Shown one piece after another: positions 4,889-5,158 of a stretch of 5,158 bases of DNA. The DNA is from Anaerolineae bacterium. GTDB taxonomy: Bacteria > Chloroflexota > Anaerolineae > JAAYZQ01. The notes under the pieces were generated by a model, which was given only the letters and a program-made list of their open reading frames with translations, was not told where the DNA came from and ran no database searches. Positions within the stretch are counted from its first letter, which is position 1, and the number at the start of each line of letters is the position of its first letter. Location of the stretch: NCBI GenBank assembly GCA_016926595.1, contig JAFGOG010000054.1, positions 1 through 5,158 on the forward strand, given 5' to 3'. The position numbers and the translations under genes were made by a program.

Positions 4889-4915
4889 TGTCCCGCAATC
4901 GGACCAACTCAAGGG
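4889..4915. mobile_element. Candidate insertion-sequence end
   Basis: Starting at 4889 the sequence reads TGTCCCGCAATCGGACCAAC, 27 bases beyond the transposase stop. Ends beginning TG, close to the stop codon, are usual for elements with integrase-type transposases. The partner inverted repeat lies outside the window, so the boundary cannot be confirmed here. Confidence 0.35.
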
Positions 4916-5158
4916 TTAATGCAGATGTGTCGCACGGGAATAGGCGTGGTGTAGGCCGCCCAACACCGGCTTGGTGGTGATTAGTCCTGATGATGGGGAA
5001 TAGGTCCGGGGGAATTGAGCTGGTAGGCGTTGCCCGATGCCCTGATGGGGTCTGGCGTAGTTGTAGTAATCGACGTACTCCCGGACAACGTGGTGCAGAT
5101 GGCGGGAATGCATGATGAGCATATGGTCGAGGCATTCCCGTCTCAGGCTACCGATGAA
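4916..5158 (-). CDS. Integrase-core (rve) DDE transposase, C-terminal part
   Basis: The frame is open from the window edge to TAA at 4916-4918, 80 codons. It begins FIGSLRRECLDHMLIM, where the Glu (codon at 5137-5135) is probably the last residue of the DDE catalytic triad. It continues HHVVREYVDYYNYARPHQGI, the classic end of the rve_3 integrase core in IS481/IS3-like transposases, and closes with VLGGLHHAY, a C-terminal motif common in this group. The catalytic core upstream lies outside the window, so whether the element is intact cannot be told. Transcription is in the same direction as the neighbouring operon. The exact IS family is uncertain. Confidence 0.85.
   Translation of the reverse strand, partial: FIGSLRRECLDHMLIMHSRHLHHVVREYVDYYNYARPHQGIGQRLPAQFPRTYSPSSGLITTKPVLGGLHHAYSRATHLH

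Noticed and set aside
4857..5135. Minus-strand ORF of 92 residues in the transposase region
   Set aside because: It is the shifted frame of the transposase; the frame at 4916-5158 carries the RPHQG and LGGLHH motifs.

Overview
The window looks like a stretch of chromosome from a GC-rich environmental bacterium. The best guess is Chloroflexota (Anaerolineae-like) or a similar lineage. That rests on the combination of a DUF5667-type membrane protein next to an ECF sigma factor, a Pro/Thr/Gly-rich exported tail, TolB-like lipoproteins, and a C-terminal module common in CSLREA/beta-helix surface proteins. The assignment is inference; no rRNA or tRNA is present to test it. All supported genes lie on the minus strand, so transcription runs from high to low coordinates.

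Right end (about 4889-5158): the C-terminal end of a DDE transposase of the integrase-core (rve) type, cut by the window edge, with a probable insertion-sequence end at 4889. A gene-free stretch (4672-4888) follows, and then a strong extended -10 promoter (4632-4662) with a 10-bp palindrome just upstream.

Centre (2378-4571): a compact operon of three genes. An ECF sigma factor (TTG start at 4571) is followed 12 bases later by a single-pass membrane protein with a DUF5667-like extracytoplasmic helical region and a 118-residue Pro/Thr/Gly/Ser tail, which is probably the partner (anti-sigma-type) protein. After 67 bases comes a secreted protein with an Asn/Gln hexapeptide repeat and a DUF5666-like beta domain. 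The unit is followed by tandem hairpins (2282-2379), including a perfect 13-bp stem.

Gene-poor zone (1863-2377): no convincing gene, but many inverted repeats. These include a roughly 110-bp imperfect palindrome (2152-2263) and a near-consensus sigma-70 promoter (TTGACT, 17 bp, TACAAT) whose -35 box sits inside a CTTGAC-N5-GTCAAG dyad. The promoter drives a leader of about 235 bases ending at an excellent ribosome binding site and an ATG at 1846. That start leads into a small secreted protein made of one CSLREA-type C-terminal module, but the reading frame is broken by one base near the N-terminus.

Left end (1-1364): a TolB-like beta-propeller lipoprotein (GTG start, best placed at 1364), followed 60 bases later by a second exported protein of unknown function that runs off the window. 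The overall theme is cell-envelope and exported proteins, with one signal-responsive sigma-factor operon.
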